A DNA stretch of 64,000 nucleotides, taken from NCBI GenBank assembly GCA_029721515.1, contig CM056552.1, forward strand, positions 14,099,001 to 14,163,000. Reading direction: 5' to 3'. Position 1 is the stretch's first letter, and each line of letters starts with the position of its first letter. The translations under genes were made by a program, and so were the position numbers. This document shows, in pieces, positions 47,139-58,150 of this stretch. This stretch comes from Synanceia verrucosa (lineage: Eukaryota > Chordata > Actinopteri > Perciformes > Synanceiidae). The notes beneath the pieces are model-generated. The model made no database searches and was not told where the DNA came from. It saw nothing but the letters and a program-made list of their open reading frames with translations.

Positions 47139-49050
47139 CCCATTCTTCCATCCATTCTTTCCTTAATCATTTCTCTTCATGGATCTTTCCTCTTCGTGCC
47201 CAGCGGCCGACTGCATCTTTACAATCTAATCCTCCATCACTTTGTGGCTAGTCCTTGTGCGAGGGGGTTGCGTAGCTTGATTGATTGGAATTACTTGAAT
47301 TTCTATTTAAAAATAGCTCTGCTGATTCAGACAAACTAGTCACATCTATGCAGGGGGTGAAAAAAACATCACATTTACTCCATAAATAAGTGCTTAACCC
47401 CTACAGGGATGTTTTAAAGAGGAGTATGAGGGAAGTAGAGGGTGGAAGAACAAATCTGTGATGGTGTGACTGATGCAATAACACAATACATAAGGGAAAC
47501 AGTTCACTGGATCAGTTTGACAACTAAAATCAGGACTGCAGCTTACAACGCTTACATTCATTTCTGATGGACCTTAATTCTGTTTTCACGTAACACATGA
47601 AACATTAATTGGATAAAACGTCAGAAAAAAACAATAGACACCCTTTACAAATTTCCCACAGCCCTTGGACCCATCATCACTTGACATGTTTTCTCTGACC
47701 AACAGTCAAAAACTTTAAACAGTTAAATTGAAATAGTTGTGTTTTGTCATGTTTTGATTAGCTTTGCAATTCGTAAAAATCTGGCACTGCTAATCCTAAC
47801 ATGTTGTTTTAATTTAAACATAGACATTTTACATTTTTTGGCCTAATTTTAAAAATCTGCCATCATATTAGAAACCCAAAAGCTGTTGAAGCTGCATTAA
47901 AAGTGTGTGACACACTAGTATAATCTCACCCAGGTCCCAACATGTCCTCCCAGCTTTAAGAGCAGTTAATAGTGTAAAACTGATTCCAGATGAGACATGT
48001 TAGCGATCTTTTGCTGTTCCCAGTGACAGCAGGTGAGGGAGGAGCCGCCCTCCTCCTTACCCTCCTTCGCAAGATGTGTACAAGAAGAACAGGTGAGTAT
48101 AGAGGAAAGGGGGGAGGTTTTGGTAGCTGTCATCCTAGCAGTCTTTTCAGGCATTCATTATTTAGCCTGTCTAAAAATACATCAGAGGCTGCCTCTCTTC
48201 CAGCACATGGTGCATCTGAATTTCACAGCATCCTTCTCTGAGCCGCTCAATCTGATCTGAGGAGCCGCTTGATCTACTGTACATCAAGGTAACGCATGTG
48301 CACACAGGCATAAAAAGTCACAGATGCGTATGTGCATTTGATCAAAAGACAGAACATTCATACATTAACATTTTTGCAATGAATTACAGACATGAATTAA
48401 AAATGGTATCTAATGTTCACTCACCCAGTCGAATCCAATAAGCACATTTAAACCACAATCTATTGTGTAAGCCTGCTAATTTATACCAACAGCACAGCAA
48501 CGTGACAGCAATTTGTACACAAGCAAGCAGGGCTCACACCACCTCAAGAACATTAGCTAAGCGAGCCAGATATGCCTCACAGGCAGCGTCCTCTTAACAC
48601 CATGTATCCCTGATGAGTTTCACATGCTGCCTCCTGTTAGAGAGTGCTTTGCGTCTCAGGCTTGTAATGTAAGACGCAGTGCATGAAATCAAACATCTCG
48701 CAGGTCACAGATTGGACAGCGCTCATTGTTAATTGCATTGGGGAGAGAATGTCAACTTAATTATTTCAGCCGGAGCTGGAAATGATTCCTCGCAAATCTA
48801 TTAGACACGTATGCTATGCGAGTCATGCACTGAGTCCAACAAGTCAATAAGCAGAGTGTCCGTCAGGACAGACGACCGGGTCGAACAGGCCGGCCGCGGT
48901 TTAGATGGCAAGATTAAAATGGTCAAACGTTAAATCTGGTCTGATTAAGGCTGAGTCGATGTTCACCTACATACAGTATTTGAGAAAGATTTATGCCTAA
49001 AGCTGTGCTGATCAATAGACTAAAGACGTTAATTTACTGTCATATAAAAA
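47137..49050. other. Non-coding stretch
   Basis: No gene is supported. Frames near 47966-48260 oppose each other. The 48690-48860 part is listed as a weak regulatory candidate. Confidence 0.55.
48690..48860. promoter_or_regulatory. Possible conserved non-coding element (weak)
   Basis: CATTGTT (48724-48730) runs directly into AATTGCAT (48731-48738), an arrangement like a SOX plus POU composite site. AACTTAATTATTTCAGC, with an ATTA core, follows within 30 bases. The surrounding sequence is non-repetitive and balanced in composition. The role is inferred from motifs only. Confidence 0.25.
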
Positions 49051-49590
49051 AAAACTGCAACTAACAGCTATTGTCATTATTGATAATTCTGCCTACTGTC
49101 ATATTTTGATTAATTAAATAATCTTTTTGTCCATTATAGGGCTGCAAGTAATGATTTCACAGTTGATTAGTTATTAGTTGCTTGGTCTATAAAATGTTAG
49201 AAATGGTGACAAAAGGTCGATCAGTGTTTCCCACAGCCCAAGATGACGTCCTCCTCTTATTTCATCCACAACTGAAAAACATTGAACAGAAAGTAAGACT
49301 GGAAATCAGTCATTGGACTTTTATTCTTGAAATGTTCCACAAACCAAATTTAATTGATTATCAAAATAGTTGCCAATTAATTTGACAGCTGCCAATTAAC
49401 TGATTGAAGTGTTGTAGCTTTGGTCTATAAAATGGTTAAAATAATAAATGGCCCTTATAAATAGTAAATACCAAGCCTTAAAATATTTTTTTGGTTGGAC
49501 CAACAGTCCAAAAACATGTAGCAGTAACAAAGAAAAGTAGCAAATTTTCAATGTCAGGAGGCTGGATTGATGAATTTTGGCTCAATAAAT
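49050..49590 (+). mobile_element. Outer hAT-like MITE copy, split by a nested insertion
   Basis: The left part (about 49050-49136) reads CTGCAACTAACAGCTATTGT, CATTATTGATAATTCTGCC and GATTAATTAAATAATC. The right part (49423-49590) resumes with GTCTATAAAATGG, TTGGTTGGACCAACAGTCCA, 'AAGAAAAGTAGCAAATTTTC' and GATGAATTTTGGCTC. This is the block order expected for one TAGGGCTGCAAC-family element, interrupted by 49137-49422. The 3' end is decayed. Confidence 0.7.
49137..49422 (+). mobile_element. Nested hAT-like MITE copy of the same family
   Basis: It starts TAGGGCTGCAAGTAATGATT and ends near GTGTTGTAGCTTTG. Internal blocks TTGCTTGGTCTATAAAATGT, CAGTGTTTCCCACAGCCCAA, GATGACGTCCTC and ATTATCAAAATAGTTGCCAA are in family order. 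The flanking octamers GTCCATTA (49129-49136) and GTCTATAA (49423-49430) match at six of eight positions, as for an old 8-bp target duplication. Both flanks belong to the outer copy. Confidence 0.7.
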
Positions 49591-51161
49591 GTAAAAAAAA
49601 AATATGTATATACAATGTAATTCTGAATAATTTGAAAGCCAAATCTCCAACCATTCAGCAAGCGAGATGCAACAGATTAGTGATTTTTAGTTTGTTGCAA
49701 TTGACTCCAGGATCTCCCATTAGCTCAAGCTCCACTTGAACCAGTACAGAGCTTGAAGGTGAAGTAAACAGATCGATTCAGCGTTGAAGCACCTCACGGG
49801 AGAAGCTTCTCTCAAGAGCAAAACAAAAATTCTGATCCATTTCACATGTGCACTGCCCACAGTGTGTCAAGCACAGCATACTGTATGCAAATTGACATTT
49901 CACATCTTTCTGTGCAGTCAGAGCAGTGTGTGCTTCAGTGCAAGTGCTCGTAAGGTACTGCAAGCACACAGGCAAAAGTCAAAACTGCACACATAAGAGG
50001 ATATCCTGATGCATGCATTTATTACAAAACTCAGCATTATTCAGTGTAAAACGCTGCACAAGAATTGCAGGCAGCCGTGCCCCAGTTATAAGCACGAACT
50101 GATGGGAACGCAGCTTTGAGGGAGGTAAAGTATTGGCTTGGGAGAAGGGACCAGTGAAGGGAGAAGCAGACTTCAAAGACTGAATGTGAGCCGGTGGCTC
50201 AAAGCATGCTGATTGTACGTGATGTGAAATCTACAGCGAGATCTTAGCAGCCTGACAGAGCAGATGGAAATGAGATTTTTCATCACTGAAGGATATATCT
50301 GACATCTAACAAACTTTGTGAGAAATATATTCACTGTCAAAAAAAAAAAAAAAAAAAGGCTGACGATTGAGGAAGCATTTTACGATACATGCATCAAAAA
50401 TGTGGACAGTATTGTAAATGTGTCCTCAGGTTGTTTCGAATAAAAGAAAGATGCAACAAATGACCATAGAACAACTGAGACTGTGAATATAATAACAATA
50501 ATAATGTTATAATATGTCCAAATAATAATTAAAAGAGGGACATCTAATGACTTCCATGTTGGGTAATTTTGCAAAGCCAGAAATATATCAGCATCTGGCA
50601 AATTAATGAGTCACTGTGAGTCTTTTGACAATCATATCTCCAGGGTTTCCTTTAAAAAGTCAGTTGAATTTTGGATCCACTTCAAAGTTGGTAAAATTCC
50701 CACATTCATTAAGCTCTAAAAATCCAACAAATCTCTCATAAAGTCTTTTAGCTCCTCTCTCTACTTTTTTTTTTAATATCAATCTGTTTAAGTTTTTAAG
50801 TTTATTTAAAATGTATGACAGCTTAATTTGAACAGAACTGCCATAAGATTTAAAAGGATTCAGATTACAGGATGAGCGAAATCCTTCACATCACAGCAGC
50901 TCCTATATAAAGTGTATTGATCATTTCCTCCAGTGGAAATGTAAAGCATGTTTGTTTCCCTCAAGAAAGTAGTCTAAAAATAAAACACAACTTATATTTT
51001 TGAATACAATTTGTTCTTACTTAACATGAGTCCTGAACAACTGAGACTCAGAGGAGCACCGTACCGCTGACTACTGACCTGAACGGAGTCATCTCCGTCT
51101 CTGTCATCCATCAAGGGAACATGTAAAGCTTTCAGATGGTAGATCTCACACCACCAGTGGC
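49591..51161. other. Non-coding stretch
   Basis: No gene is supported. An (A)n run of about 19-20 lies at 50338-50357. Frames at 49778-50176 and 50380-50601 have no domain. Confidence 0.55.

Positions 51162-51204
<43 letters not shown>
51162..51204 (+). repeat. (CA)n microsatellite
   Basis: About 21 CA units. Confidence 0.97.
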
Positions 51205-51207
<3 letters not shown>

Positions 51208-51503
51208 AATATGCATACGCACACAGCATTACATAACTGACTATATTCAGTGATCGTAACCTGATTCTAATTCTGACCTAAAACATTAATGTAAACACAT
51301 TCTTGATTATGAAGATATTTAAAGAGTAGTGGTAGTATCTGAATACATTTACTGAGTACTGTACTTACATGCTTTAATGTACAGTACTTATAGTTTACCT
51401 AAGTACCTCTATTTTATTCTACTTTTACACAAGAAGGGACATTTATTTGACACCGGAGTTACTTTGCTGATCAGGATTTTAGACAAATCATCAGCCTCCA
51501 AAA

Positions 51504-51549
51504 TATTATTATTATTATTACTAATAATAATAATAATAATAATAATAAT
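51504..51549. repeat. Palindromic (ATT)n-(AAT)n microsatellite
   Basis: An ATT tract (51504-51520) is followed after one base by an AAT tract (51522-51549), so the two halves can pair as a hairpin. Confidence 0.95.
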
Positions 51550-51734
51550 GATACATTTTAGTGATTTTCAAGATACTCAAAGATGCCTTGTAGAAGTTAA
51601 AAAAAAATACCCAAGAGAGAATACCACCTGTTCATAAATGAAAGTACCCAAAGGTAGGCCTATATAGATAAGTAAAATATGTGTTCAACATCAACTGGTT
51701 GAGTAAAATGTGACTTAATGTATCTGAAATATGA

Positions 51735-52010
51735 AATATTCAATCAATCAATAAATTATCTAACTGACAGAACATTATTCTGATAATCAATTAATGTTGA
51801 GATAACTTTTTTTGGTTCCAGTCTAAAATGGGAATGTTTCCAGGTTTTCTTCCCCTTTTCTGATACTAAACTAAATAACTTTGGGATTCGTGCTGTCTCT
51901 TGTCTACTCAGACAGTTTAAATGTCACCTCAGGCTCTAGGAATGACTGATTCACTATGCCTGACATGTTATAGACCAAATCAATTATGAAAATGATTAAG
52001 TAAATGAATA
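51735..52010 (-). mobile_element. hAT-like MITE copy (TAGGGCTGCAAC family), minus strand
   Basis: Reading plus-strand blocks in order: TTCTGATAATCAATTAATGT, TTTTTTGGTTCCAGTCTAAA, ATAACTTTGGGATTCGTG, AATGTCACCTCAGGCTCTAG, 'CATGTTATAGACCAAATCAA' and TTATGAAAATGATTAAG. Reversed, this is the same series as the copies at 49050-49590. The termini are too decayed to define ends or target duplication. Confidence 0.65.
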
Positions 52011-52330
52011 CTCATTCCTTCAACACTCCTATAATACACAAATACAATACGAGGGTGCTCAAGTTGTTTTCGGAGAATTGACATGCCTTGGATCTGGAAA
52101 TACAGGCTCAGAGAGTAGCAGGAACTAGCCAGAGGTGGCTCGTAGCCTCCCTCTAAATCAACAGTCGGCAGCGGCACATCCAGTTATCCACCTCGGCTCT
52201 CTGTTCTTTCCACAAGAGCACTGAAGCGCCTCAGAAGCAGACAATAGATAGACAATATTTATCTCTGCCCTCTCTCTCTCTGTCAGCTCCCAGGAACCAT
52301 GTGAGCATGTTCATTCACCCACCTACACCT

Positions 52331-52362
<32 letters not shown>

Positions 52363-52379
52363 ACACACACACACACACA
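52331..52379 (+). repeat. (CA)n microsatellite, interrupted
   Basis: CA units with one GA interruption near 52358. Confidence 0.97.
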
Positions 52380-52422
52380 GCTCTTGATGCCATCTACATA
52401 AGCATGCATTAAGAGCCACGAG

Positions 52423-52423
<1 letters not shown>

Positions 52424-52450
<27 letters not shown>
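52424..52450 (+). repeat. Poly-A tract
   Basis: Twenty-seven uninterrupted A residues. The upstream sequence is not a recognisable SINE or processed transcript. Confidence 0.95.
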
Positions 52451-52453
<3 letters not shown>

Positions 52454-53324
52454 ACGCTCTTTTCCTTTTTACAGGCAATGCTTGAGTGATCCACTACCTG
52501 ACTCCAGGGCAAGCGGCTCGATGCACACACACACACCTTTAGCACAGCTCCCGTGGAAATGCAAGTGTGCGCGACTGCAGTGGGATACATGTGTGTACAG
52601 TATGTGTGTCTGCATGCACTTCTCTGCGGAAGAGACATAAGGAGAACAGAGCCAAATGAAAGGGCTGAAGATGAAGAAGAGGTGAAATGAGGAGAGAGGT
52701 CACGCCTCAGGAAACGCCTCAGTGCCTCTGCGGCCTGCCACCTTGTATCACAGAGAGTCCACTGACAGACGAACACAGGAGAGCCCAGTAACAGAAATGA
52801 AGAGCTGATGGATGCGGTGTTGGGGGTGGAGGGGGGAGCCAGGGGTCAGCTGTCTAGATGACCGCCGCCCCACCTCAGTTTGCTGCTACAGGTGCAAAGC
52901 TTCCAAGTAAAAACCTGCATAGAGTTCAATTCTTCTCAGTAAGAATGGTTAACTTTTTGGTTTCACAGTCCATGCTACTGTTACCATGGAAACATAAGCC
53001 TGGACTTATTATTCAAGATGGCTAATTTTACCCATTTACCCTGTTTCTTTTGCTGTGCCTTTGCTTTGTTTGAAATGTGTTACTGGTGCTACTGCCAAGG
53101 GTTATGAACACAGCATTTCCAAAAATAAGGAGATCTGATGTGAGAGCAGTTGCCAAGACCACATTACCAAAACGTCTTTAAACATGACAACAGTGCTCCA
53201 TGAAGACGCTACACGGTCTATTAAATCATAATGATAACAACACCGTCTCCGCCACTGACTGATAGCTAGAATCATTTTAGGTAAAGGATGAATTATCAGG
53301 CCCATGACCTGATGTTACACTATA

Positions 53325-54345
53325 CATAGACACTACTCAGAAAAAGTTAGGCATATTGGGCTTTTGGATGAAATTTCAGAATGCACTTAAAGTGCACTAA
53401 AACCTTTACAGGTGAACTTAATTTGACCTTTTCTAACCTTTTTAATGCACGTGTGCAGCTGTTCAGTGTTTCAGTGTTTATTGCATAACATGCTGTTCTC
53501 TAACAAGGTGGTCTAACCGCAAAAATCACAACAAACATCTGATCCACAACCAAAATGTTCTGGTTCTATGACAATTTGTATTTATATCATTTTTTCACAT
53601 TTTGACATCATGAGACTATGACAACTCCTAACAATCGATCATCAGTACCTGGTCGCTGAGAGGCTTCAAACAGGATGTTTTCAGAGGGAAGTTTCCACTG
53701 AGTTTAGAGTGTCACAGGGTGTCATCAGCAGGTTGTAACAGAGACACAGAGAGACTAGAAGAGTAACAGAAAGACACAGAAGTGGACGTACTTTGGTCAC
53801 ATCCCATGCTGATGACCACCTCATTGTGAACAGTGCCCTGTGGAACCAGATGGTGAATGCCACTCAACTCCAGGCACATTTAAGGGAGGTGAGAGGCACC
53901 AAGTGTCACGTCAGACCATTCGAAACCGCTTACATCAGCATGGTCAGGTACCCTTGCAGGTCGTCTACCATGCAGACAGAGAGTGTTTGCGCTGGACAAG
54001 GAACCAATGGGCCTCAGTGATGTTCTCTGATGAGAGTCTATTCGCACTGAGCAGAAATGATGGCCACCAATGCTGCTGGAGACGTCAAGGAGGACTTTAT
54101 GCATCAGCCTTTGGAGGTGGTGGTGTTACAGTCTGTGCAGGTGTGTCTAGCCAATACAAATCTACACCTTGTGAACGGTACTGTGACAAGCCGATACTAC
54201 CTGAATAACATCATTGATCCAGCCATTGCGCCTCTCCATGAGCAACACAGGCCTGATTTCATCTTCATGGATGACAGTGTCCAGCTCATTGAGGTCACGT
54301 CATCAGGGAACGGCTGCTGGAGGCTGGGGTACCTCAAATGGAGTG
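53325..54345 (+). mobile_element. Tc1-like element, 3'-truncated
   Basis: The left part reads CACTACTCAGAAAAAGTTAG, TTTTGGATGAAATTTCAG, CTTTACAGGTGAACTTAATT and CTGTTCAGTGTTTCAGTG, which I recognise as the 5' non-coding region of a Tc1/mariner element widespread in fish. The transposase relic follows (about 53630-54345). The sequence breaks off where a TA-rich satellite begins, so the 3' terminal repeat and the last third of the gene are missing. Confidence 0.8.
53630..54345 (+). pseudogene. Tc1-like (DDE) transposase, broken and truncated
   Basis: The relic begins with QYLVAERLQTGCFQRE and a helix-turn-helix segment VSQGVISRL. An in-frame TAA follows at 53736-53738. VTSHADDHLIVNSAL and ATQLQAHLREVRGT follow in the same frame. 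A frameshift near 53905 moves VSRQTIRNRLHQHG and the first catalytic region MFSDESLF (aspartate 1) to another frame. A second frameshift near 54165 precedes VNGTVTSRYYLNNII and HRPDFIFMDD (aspartate 2). The third acidic residue of the DD34E triad is lost with the truncated end. Full Tc1 transposases are about 340 residues. Around 240 codons' worth survives here in three frames, so it is dead. Confidence 0.85.
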
Positions 54346-54431
54346 AATGCACAAACGCACACACACACACATACATATATACGTACATACGTATATATAT
54401 ATATATACACGTGTATATATATATATATACA

Positions 54432-54510
<79 letters not shown>

Positions 54511-54564
54511 GTACGTATATATATACGTAAGTATATATATACGTGCGTATATATATAATGCATT

Positions 54565-54602
<38 letters not shown>

Positions 54603-54612
54603 TAGAAAGATA
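54346..54612 (+). repeat. Compound CA/TA/GA satellite
   Basis: (CA)n gives way to long (TA)n tracts broken by TACACGTGTA and TACGTACGTA palindromes, ending in (GA)n at 54582-54602. Tyr/Ile-rich frames on both strands are translations of this repeat. The TA tracts can extrude as cruciforms. Confidence 0.97.
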
Positions 54613-57600
54613 GATTTGAATTTCTTATCAAAGGAGGGGGCCAGCAGGAAAAGTTTGGGAGCCACTGTATTAGAGTATAGTATAGAAATATAATGGTAAT
54701 ATAATCTAACTATAAATTATACATGCGCTAATGTCCAGTACAGTGCTTTTCAGTATTTATCCCTCCTTTTCTCCCCTTTAAAGTGACAGAAGAGGTAAAA
54801 GTCTATAGTGTGGGGCAGGGTGTTGGTAGCGTTTGAGGCAGAGCTGACGTAAATTGAATGCAGGTAGGGGTAATAGGCTGCTGGGATTCTTCCCATGTCT
54901 GTGTGAAGCTATTATTATAGGCGTCAAAGTGAAAGGAGTGATAAGAGGGCATCGGCTGCTGCTGGAAAATGAAATCCACCTCTATCACTACACTACAATT
55001 GCTTCTCAGACATAAACTGGAAGCCTCACAATGTGAAATCCACTGTAGAATTAGCTTTACGTATCCACATTCGGCTTAAAGGCCCTCTAAATATATCAAA
55101 GCTGTGTTGTTTTTTGGATGCTATGTAGTCAGGAAGCTTTTAGCATGTTTATCTTTTAGTCGATAATTCATGGGGTGGGTGGTAAACATAACTGGTGTGG
55201 CTTGGTGGATGTGAATACCAATGACTTAACGGCTGGCTTTACAGAACAAGATGATGCAACCTGCTCTGAGCACAAAAGGCAGGCAGGGCCTTGTAGAGGC
55301 GGCTCTCCACACCTGCAGTTCAGACACGTTGTGGAATTTAACTAGCGGGATAAACAGTCCACAAAGAAATCCAGTCTATTTACACACACCTGCGTCTCTG
55401 TCTTGCCCATTTTAAAAAGGTGTTTCCTGAAGAATTACACAAATTAGTATCCTGTGAAAACACAGAAGACATAGACATCAGCCAATCTTACTGTTGCCTG
55501 CTGCGTACATTAAAATATACAGGAGCGTCCTTGTAAACATGAACATTAGAATTGACAAATAAGCCAAGGTTAACTCTGTCCTCCGTGTTGCAAGTCATAT
55601 GTAATGTCAGGTTGGAGTTTATATCCTGGAGGGGTGATGAAAAGTAATGTGATTACTCATCCATGTCCTGGTCAACAACATGCATAAAATGTCAGAGTTA
55701 ATAAGAAGGCTTGTATGTCAAAGCCAAGACATTTTCAGAGGGATACATAAACTGCACTGCATGCAAATAATAGCTACACAGGTCATCGTGTATCTACATA
55801 TAATTTAGATATATTTAGAGCATTTCGTTAGAATTGCAATACAGCTGGGGTTGCTGCGGGAACTGGTCCTAAAACATGATAAATCATCAGTTTAGCATTT
55901 CCAATACCTGAAATAACCTTGTGTTAACCACAGACCTTAAGTGATTTTGGTCTACGATGTAAAATATGAAGATTTTAAGTCTTGTGTTTTTAAAAATCAG
56001 TTGCTACAAGTAGTTAAATGAGTTCATGACGACTCATCAGCCTTTACAGCCCATTTACAACAGTTGTGTATAGTCTATATATAGCCCAATGTTAGCTTTC
56101 GCCTCTGGCAATTGCGTTGACACTTCAAAAATCATAATAGTGGTGTAACATCTAAGTATCATAAATGTGTGGTTCTTTCTACAATAATCCAAAATCCTAA
56201 GGAGAACCTCATTGGCTTTCTGGCAAAGGAACCAGAGCCATGTTCACGTCATGGTAGGCCTGCAGCTCTATAAAAGAGAAGGATCAGAGAGTAGCTAACA
56301 GTGGGACACGATTGCGAAGAAGTTAACAGAAATCGGAAATCTCCTCCAAACCACTTTCACAAAATATTTGTAGTAAGAAAATGAAACATTTTCTTGAGTT
56401 TGAGTTGATCGTGAAGGATATCTCTCAATTTTTTATCGTTAAAATCCAAGAATTACTGCAAAAATATTTTATAATGTTATATAAATAATGTTTCAAATTG
56501 CGAAATTGTCTGCAGGTTCAATATATACTGCAAAATTGCAAAAGTTTTCTCCCCCTCTTAATTGTAACATATTCCGTTAATAGAATTTGTGTTGTTATTT
56601 AAAGCCAGGCTGAACTGACAAAGCTTTGCAGATGAATACATAACAGATAATTTACGTAGAGAGGAGCTTTTTCTTTTCCTCTGTTGCTTACCAGCTAGAC
56701 CATGAAATTAATTAATTTTTAGCTTTTTTTTCTTTTCCTTTTAAAGGTCAGCAAAACACAATTAAACCGACTCGCATACATCTATCCTTGTCTTGACAGA
56801 GACAGGTAAATAGAAACCAAGCAGCACCCGTGCACATCCAAAGGTGCTACTGGTTCGACTGGTTTTCATCAAAAAGCTCCCTCCATTGAGGTGCAGTCAC
56901 ATGGATTCCATACATGCCACGAGGTGTGTTCAGCCTGCTAATGGCATGTAAGCCTCACTCTATCAGTCTGACAAACACTCGTGTTGTCCTCTGGTTCCGT
57001 AATCCGGAGCTCCTCTCTGGTCCGTCGATAAGCCTGTCACAGTGAGCAACGTCCCTGTCACAGAAAACCGATGTGTGGCAGGACAGGTGAATGGCCAGAT
57101 GGATAGATGGACAGATGGATGGATAAGTGGATATATTCTCCTGCGTTCCCCGTTAGGCCCCTCCATTGCAGTCCAACAGCAATCCGGTCTAGTCACACAG
57201 ATCAATTTTTGTTACAATGTGCAAGAGTAACAAAAATTGGTTTGGCGTGTGTCTTAGAGTCTGGGACATTGTGTGAGCCATCGTGCCAAACTGACTATTT
57301 TCCTGGGCCGCATTGTTCTTTCAATCTGGCACCCTTGTACTGTTAATGCAGTCAGGGCCTCCGACTCACAAAAACAGAAAAATATGACTGCAATGCTGGA
57401 TCACAAATGGGATTTTTATCAATATATTTTTTCCTCCTCACAAATCTGTCAAAAAGTTAAACATTTTATTATGTGGATGCATTCTGGTGCTTCAGATGTT
57501 CAAAATGAACAGAATGTGCTTGAATATTACAAGACAGATTTACTATGGTGGACATTTCCATCTTCTTTTGAAATTGCATTTGTTGAGTGAGTTTTTATAA

Positions 57601-58085
57601 TTAATTTTGTCTGCAGGGACAACAATGATGTAATTTTAAGCACATTTATGAGAACAACAGACAGCGAGACTCCTCAAGCAAGGCTGCTGCTGTGCTTTGA
57701 GGAAACTATATGAGCTTTCCAGCTCATTCTTTGTTTGTTAATTGGATATCATATGAAGTGTAAAATACAACAGAGGGGAAAGTCCATAATTCATGATTCA
57801 CTAGCTTGCAATATTCTGTTTCCCTTAATTTAATAATGTGCAAAAACATATCCTCAAAAGGGATTCTATGCATTATTGAACATTACAGCACCAAACAGGG
57901 AAGGGAGTGGTTTGAACATGCATTAATCAATATTGGAGAGAGCTAAATGTGTCATTTTCAGCATCTTTTTCTTTCCGTGGTTCCGTGGCTTAAATTTTAA
58001 CTTTTAAAAGCACTGTCTGCTGACCTCCACATTAGTCTACCCACAATTTTACTAACTATTCAAATGTCAACCTGCTGATGGCCAC
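54613..58085. other. Non-coding, mostly unique stretch
   Basis: No gene is supported. AAAAGTTTGGGAGCCACTG (about 54640) matches a short sequence often seen at the edge of fish repeats. A GATG/GATA-rich patch is at 57095-57130. A TATAAAAG motif at 56269-56276 stands alone. Frames at 56963-57590 overlap and have no domain. The 57700-57870 part has homeodomain-like cores, and I see nothing more definite. Confidence 0.55.
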
Positions 58086-58150
58086 AATCACATCCATCCA
58101 TCCATTATCTACCGCTTATTCCTCATAGGGTCGTGGGGGGGCTGGACGGT
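58086..58150 (+). repeat. CATCCATCCATTATCTACCGC dispersed-repeat terminus
   Basis: A CATCCATCCATCCATTATCT block, then ACCGCTTATTCCTCATAGGG and TCGTGGGGGGGCTGG, match a terminal motif I recall from many fish repeats. It is a short, truncated fragment. Confidence 0.6.

Larger units (their letters stand above)
52011..53324. other. Non-coding stretch with CA and poly-A tracts
   Basis: No gene is supported. The 153-codon minus frame at 52315-52776 runs through the CA tract and a 27-base A run, so it is not a gene. Confidence 0.6.

Noticed and set aside
52315..52776. 153-codon minus-strand frame
   Set aside because: It runs through a 27-base A tract and a CA microsatellite (poly-Phe and Cys/Val stretches).
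54057..54631. Tyr/Ile-rich proteins of 78-157 codons
   Set aside because: Apart from the Tc1 relic at the start, they are translations of the CA/TA/GA satellite.
56269..56276. TATAAAAG promoter box
   Set aside because: It stands alone, with no exon, initiator or GC element that I can support nearby; the motif is expected by chance in AT-rich DNA.
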